Shown piece by piece: positions 60,805 to 64,000 of a DNA stretch of 64,000 nt (positions are counted from its first letter, which is position 1; the number at the start of each line of letters is the position of its first letter). Source of the stretch: HGM12587 sp964602445 (GTDB lineage Bacteria > Bacillota > Clostridia > Lachnospirales > Lachnospiraceae); NCBI GenBank assembly GCA_964602445.1, contig CAZRQV010000004.1, forward strand, positions 104,448 to 168,447, in the 5' to 3' direction. The notes beneath the pieces are model-generated. The model saw only the letters and a program-made list of their open reading frames with translations, did not search any database and was not told the DNA's origin. Position numbers and translations under genes: made by a program.

Positions 60805-61878
60805 TTATGATTCGTTCATTTTTGCAAGTTTTGCTGCCTGGTCTGCTGCAATACATGCATCAATGATCTCCTGAATGTCTCCATCCATGATCTTATCCAG
60901 TTTATAAAGGGTCAGATTGATACGATGGTCTGTTACACGTCCCTGTGGGAAATTGTAAGTTCTGATCTTTTCAGAACGATCCCCTGTACCGATCTGGCTC
61001 TTACGAAGTTCTGCTTCTGCATCATGTGCTTTCTGCTGTTCGATATCATACAGTTTTGCACGAAGCAGTGCAAATGCTTTTGCTTTATTCTGCAGCTGAG
61101 ACTTTTCTGTCTGGCTGTACACAACGATTCCTGTCGGATAATGGGTCAGACGTACCGCAGAGTCTGTCGTATTGACACACTGTCCACCGTTACCGGATGC
61201 ACGCATTACATCAATACGGATATCTTTTTCATCAATCTGTACGTCTACTTCTTCTGCTTCCGGCATCACTGCTACCGAAGCGGTTGAGGTATGAATACGT
61301 CCGCCGGATTCTGTTTCCGGTACACGCTGTACACGGTGAACACCGCTTTCGTATTTTAATACAGAATAAGCTCCGTTTCCTGTAACCATAAAGTTTACAG
61401 ATTTCATACCGCCGATTCCTGTATCATCAACTTCCATCGTTTCTACTTTCCAACGGCGTCCTTCTGCATAATGCACATACATACGATAAAGCTCTGCTGC
61501 AAAAAGAGCTGCTTCATCACCGCCTGCACCTGCACGGATTTCCACGATAACGTTTTTATCATCATTCGGGTCTTTTGGCAGAAGAAGAATTTTTAAGGTT
61601 TCTTCTAATTCTTCGATTCTCTTTTTTGCTTCATTTAACTCTTCTTTTAAGAGTTCTCTCATTTCTTCGTCAGATTCTGCATCTAACATTTCCAGACTGT
61701 CTGCAACCGTCTCTTTGCATTTTTTGTATTCTGTGTATGCTTCTACAAGCGGAGTCAGATCGCTCTGATCTTTCATCAGCTTGCGGAATCTTGTCTGATT
61801 ACTGGTTACGTCCGGCTCATTTAACTCATTCATGATTTCTTCATATCGAACCAGAATGTCTTCTAACTTATCAAACAT
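60805..61878 (-). CDS. prfA: Peptide chain release factor 1
   Basis: A 357-residue RF1. The tripeptide GGQ that triggers peptide release is at residues 231-233, and the stop-codon recognition PxT motif is PET at 187-189, distinguishing it from RF2 (SPF). The residue after GGQ is Cys where many bacteria have His, a known natural variant. It is the last gene of the rpmE-DUF1385-prmC-prfA set. PrmC, encoded directly upstream, methylates this GGQ glutamine. Confidence 0.97.
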   Translation of the reverse strand: MFDKLEDILVRYEEIMNELNEPDVTSNQTRFRKLMKDQSDLTPLVEAYTEYKKCKETVADSLEMLDAESDEEMRELLKEELNEAKKRIEELEETLKILLLPKDPNDDKNVIVEIRAGAGGDEAALFAAELYRMYVHYAEGRRWKVETMEVDDTGIGGMKSVNFMVTGNGAYSVLKYESGVHRVQRVPETESGGRIHTSTASVAVMPEAEEVDVQIDEKDIRIDVMRASGNGGQCVNTTDSAVRLTHYPTGIVVYSQTEKSQLQNKAKAFALLRAKLYDIEQQKAHDAEAELRKSQIGTGDRSEKIRTYNFPQGRVTDHRINLTLYKLDKIMDGDIQEIIDACIAADQAAKLAKMNES

Positions 61879-61930
61879 TTCGTACCTCCCTGAATTCCTG
61901 TTTCCTCGTTTCTAACAAACGATACTCTAT

Positions 61931-62764
61931 CTATGTCAATTTTTTTCCAGTTACCACTCTGTCAAGTCCTGCAAGATCCTTTTTCACAGTGACCTGCGTA
62001 TAGCCTGCAGACTTCATCATTTCGCTGACTGCCTGTCCCTGATCATAACCGATCTCAAACATAAGCCAGCCTTCCGGCTTCAGATACTGCATGGATTCTT
62101 TGATGATCTTGCGATAAAAGAAGAGACCGTCTTCCATTCCATCCAGTGCCATCCGCGGCTCTCTGTCCCGAACTTCCGGTTCCAGCAGTTCAATCTCTTT
62201 CGTAGCGATATAGGGCGGATTCGAAACGATCACATCATATACACCTTCTATCTGCTCAAACAGATCACTGTGAATCCACGTACAAGGGATTTCCAGTTTT
62301 TCTGAATTTTGCTTTGCCACTGCCAGTGCTTTTTCCGAAAGATCCACTCCGGTTCCCCTGCATTCTTTTGTAAAATGCAGAAGGCTTAAGATAATACAGC
62401 CGGAACCGGTACACAGATCCAGAATCTCACTTCCCGGCCGTATCTGGTTTAACGCTTCTTCCACCAGCACTTCCGTATCCTGTCTCGGACAAAGCACATC
62501 CGGTGTCACTTCAAATTCCAATCCGCAAAAACACTGCACTCCTAAAATGTGCTGTACCGGAATCCGGTTTCTGCGTTTATCCAAATATTCTTTATATAAA
62601 TTTTCCTGTGCCTCTGTTAAGGAATTGCCGCCCCGCAGATACAGATCATTTCTGCTGCACTGACAGGCACTTTCCAAAAGAAGCCAGGCATCGATTTCAT
62701 ATTCTTCAATATTTTTTTGTTTTAAAAGGTCTTTTCCAAGAGTCAAAGCCTCTCTCAGCGTCAT
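61931..62764 (-). CDS. prmC: Release factor glutamine methyltransferase
   Basis: A 277-residue SAM methyltransferase with an N-terminal helical domain (about residues 1-80), SAM motif LDLCTGSGCI near 116, and the glutamine-binding NPPY motif in VSNPPYIATKE near 181. It methylates Gln in the GGQ of release factors, encoded by prfA 52 nt downstream. Its ATG overlaps the stop of the DUF1385 gene (ATGA). Confidence 0.96.
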   Translation of the reverse strand: MTLREALTLGKDLLKQKNIEEYEIDAWLLLESACQCSRNDLYLRGGNSLTEAQENLYKEYLDKRRNRIPVQHILGVQCFCGLEFEVTPDVLCPRQDTEVLVEEALNQIRPGSEILDLCTGSGCIILSLLHFTKECRGTGVDLSEKALAVAKQNSEKLEIPCTWIHSDLFEQIEGVYDVIVSNPPYIATKEIELLEPEVRDREPRMALDGMEDGLFFYRKIIKESMQYLKPEGWLMFEIGYDQGQAVSEMMKSAGYTQVTVKKDLAGLDRVVTGKKLT

Positions 62765-63696
62765 GCCTTGGTTTCCTCCAATTCTTCATGGATGAAGGTA
62801 TCCCAGTCAAACACTGCTTCTACTGCAGCAATCGCCACCTCTACCATCTGTTCATCCGGCTCTTTGGTCGTCAGTCTCTGCATCATCATACCCGGATAGC
62901 TGATGATCTGTACAAATCTGCTGTCACTTCTTCCTGCCAGACGGATCAGCTCATAAGATACTCCTGAAATGACCGGAATGAGCAGTAAACGGATCACAAC
63001 CCTAAGTACCGGAGAAGTCACTCTGATGAAAATAAAGAAAATGATACTTACCAGCATTACAATAAACAGAAAGCTGGTTCCGCATCGTTTATGATGCTTG
63101 GAAGATTTCATTACATTTTCCACGTTCAGTTCCAGCCCCTGCTCAATACAGTTAATGCATTTGTGTTCTGCACCGTGATACATAAATACTCTCTGGATGT
63201 CCTGCATTCTGGAAATCAGCAGTACATACAGTACGAAGATTCCAACTCTTACAATTCCTTCCACAATCGCAAGCAGAGAATTGGAAACAACATAATTTTT
63301 CAAAAATCCGGTCAGAAAATACGGCAGCAGCATAAAGATCACTACGGCCATTACGATGGAAAATGCAACGGTCAGACCGGTGACTACTTTTTCTGCATTT
63401 TCTTTAAAAATTTTATCGACCAGAACGTCCGCTTTGGTCGGTTCTTCTTCCTCTTCATAAAAGCTGGCTGAAAATGTCAGGGTACGCATACCGAGGATCA
63501 AAGAATCCACAAAATTTACAACGCCCCGAACCAACGGCAGCTCTCTCAGCATTTTATTTTTGACAATACTCCGATATGTCCCCAGATTGACTTCAATCTC
63601 TCCGTCCGGTTTTCTGACCGCAACAGAATACATATCTTTGTTTTTCATCATAATCCCTTCGATCACGGCCTGTCCGCCGATTCCTGATGGTTTCAT
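62761..63696 (-). CDS. DUF1385 family membrane protein
   Basis: A 311-residue protein of DUF1385 with the hallmark GIGGQAVIEGIMMKN at residues 4-18, several membrane helices (about 65-85, 105-135, 142-162, 205-250), and YHGAEHKCINCIEQG near 173. It is conserved in spore formers and other Firmicutes, usually beside prmC and prfA as here. The function is unknown; the motif with His, Glu and Cys suggests a metal or catalytic site. AGGGAGG precedes the start. Confidence 0.93.
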   Translation of the reverse strand: MKPSGIGGQAVIEGIMMKNKDMYSVAVRKPDGEIEVNLGTYRSIVKNKMLRELPLVRGVVNFVDSLILGMRTLTFSASFYEEEEEPTKADVLVDKIFKENAEKVVTGLTVAFSIVMAVVIFMLLPYFLTGFLKNYVVSNSLLAIVEGIVRVGIFVLYVLLISRMQDIQRVFMYHGAEHKCINCIEQGLELNVENVMKSSKHHKRCGTSFLFIVMLVSIIFFIFIRVTSPVLRVVIRLLLIPVISGVSYELIRLAGRSDSRFVQIISYPGMMMQRLTTKEPDEQMVEVAIAAVEAVFDWDTFIHEELEETKA

Positions 63697-63740
63697 CGTA
63701 TTTTCCTCCCTGGATCATACTTTCTGCAAATCTAAAAATA

Positions 63741-63764
63741 GGTTGAGATTTTGCAACCTCAACC
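63741..63764 (-). terminator. Terminator of rpmE
   Basis: GGTTGAG pairs with CTCAACC, followed by TATTTTTAG on the minus strand. It lies about 22 nt after the rpmE stop. Confidence 0.75.
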
Positions 63765-63785
63765 TTTAGTTTCTGGAATATCTGA

Positions 63786-63989
63786 TTATTTTGTAATTCC
63801 GTATTTACGATTGAATTTATCAATACGTCCACGAGCTGCAGCTGCTTTCTGCTGTCCTGTGTAGAATGAATGACATTTAGAACAGATTTCTACGTGGATG
63901 TTTTCTTTTGTAGATCCTGTTACGAATGTGTTACCACAGTTGCAAGTAACTGTTGCCTGATAATAATTTGGATGGATTCCTTCTCTCAT
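63786..63989 (-). CDS. rpmE: 50S ribosomal protein L31 (zinc-binding type)
   Basis: A 67-residue L31 with the zinc-ribbon cysteines C16 and C18 in TCNCGN, and C37 and C40 in ICSKCHSF. It is therefore the zinc-containing form. The C-terminal GQQKAAAARGRIDKFNRKYG is typical. The start at 63989 is preferred over a GTG three codons earlier, which lies within a likely ribosome site (AGGTG) near the window end. It has its own terminator and stands before the DUF1385/prmC/prfA genes. Confidence 0.95.
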   Translation of the reverse strand: MREGIHPNYYQATVTCNCGNTFVTGSTKENIHVEICSKCHSFYTGQQKAAAARGRIDKFNRKYGITK

Positions 63990-64000
63990 GATTTTCACCT

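Noticed and set aside
61159..61190. Cys after GGQ in release factor 1
   Set aside because: The GGQ itself is intact, and replacement of the following His is a known natural variant, so it is not evidence of a defective gene.

Overview
The window looks like chromosome from a low-GC, spore-forming Firmicute of the Lachnospiraceae (Blautia/Ruminococcus-like; the genus is inferred from gene content only). Supporting signs are a type III glutamine synthetase, Clostridia-type AddAB, an alpha/beta-type small acid-soluble spore protein, a Csp-like subtilase, a galactose mgl ABC system with a YesMN-type two-component pair, and the rpmE-DUF1385-prmC-prfA block. I found no tRNA, rRNA, CRISPR array, insertion sequence or prophage. 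Most genes are on the minus strand.

Layout. 1-4.1 kb (+): the 3' end of an acyltransferase-like gene, a DUF6320 zinc-ribbon membrane protein, a MATE exporter and an M18 aminopeptidase. 4.2-13.8 kb (-): upp; a BlaI/BlaR1-type repressor and membrane-protease pair with visible operators; a small membrane protein; a second MATE exporter; an RlmD-type RNA methyltransferase; a small acidic membrane protein; and pcrA, whose promoter carries a LexA-like box. 14.0-16.5 kb (+): a PHP phosphoesterase, a TrpR/YerC-like regulator and the dipeptidase PepD. 16.6-19.0 kb: a DUF819 membrane protein divergent from a dipeptide epimerase, plausibly a murein-peptide salvage module. 19.1-20.5 kb: a sodium-dependent amine or amino-acid symporter.

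20.6-30.9 kb (-) is a sugar uptake and sensing locus. mglB-mglA-mglC form an importer of galactose-type sugars. Downstream lie an AraC-type response regulator, a cache-domain histidine kinase, two extra sugar-binding proteins (one anchored, one a lipoprotein) and a membrane acyltransferase. The two extra binding proteins probably present ligand to the kinase, which would control mglB. 31.2-31.4 kb holds an apparent stand-alone structured RNA with its own promoter and terminator. 31.4-33.4 kb is spore-related (Csp-like protease and SASP). 33.6-40.4 kb is addBA, followed by glnN, a class II aldolase and a 1582-residue secreted GH84 glycosidase.

48.9-56.3 kb (-) is a compact exopolysaccharide operon: GT2, an internally deleted acetyltransferase, a Wzy-like polymerase, a Wzx flippase, a TupA-like ATP-grasp protein, a Wzz-like chain-length protein, a BY-kinase and the PHP phosphatase CpsB. 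It is led by a strong promoter and a leader of about 230 nt with a stem-loop. No priming glycosyltransferase is in the window. 56.4-64 kb (-) holds lipid and envelope genes (YegS-like kinase, DUF2156 protein, nucleotidyltransferase, glmM) and translation genes (prfA, prmC, DUF1385, rpmE).

Most genes are ordinary housekeeping or gut-commensal functions. The most interesting signals are the unidentified RNA near 31.3 kb, the binding-protein and kinase sensing module, the truncated acetyltransferase, and several well-formed regulatory sites.
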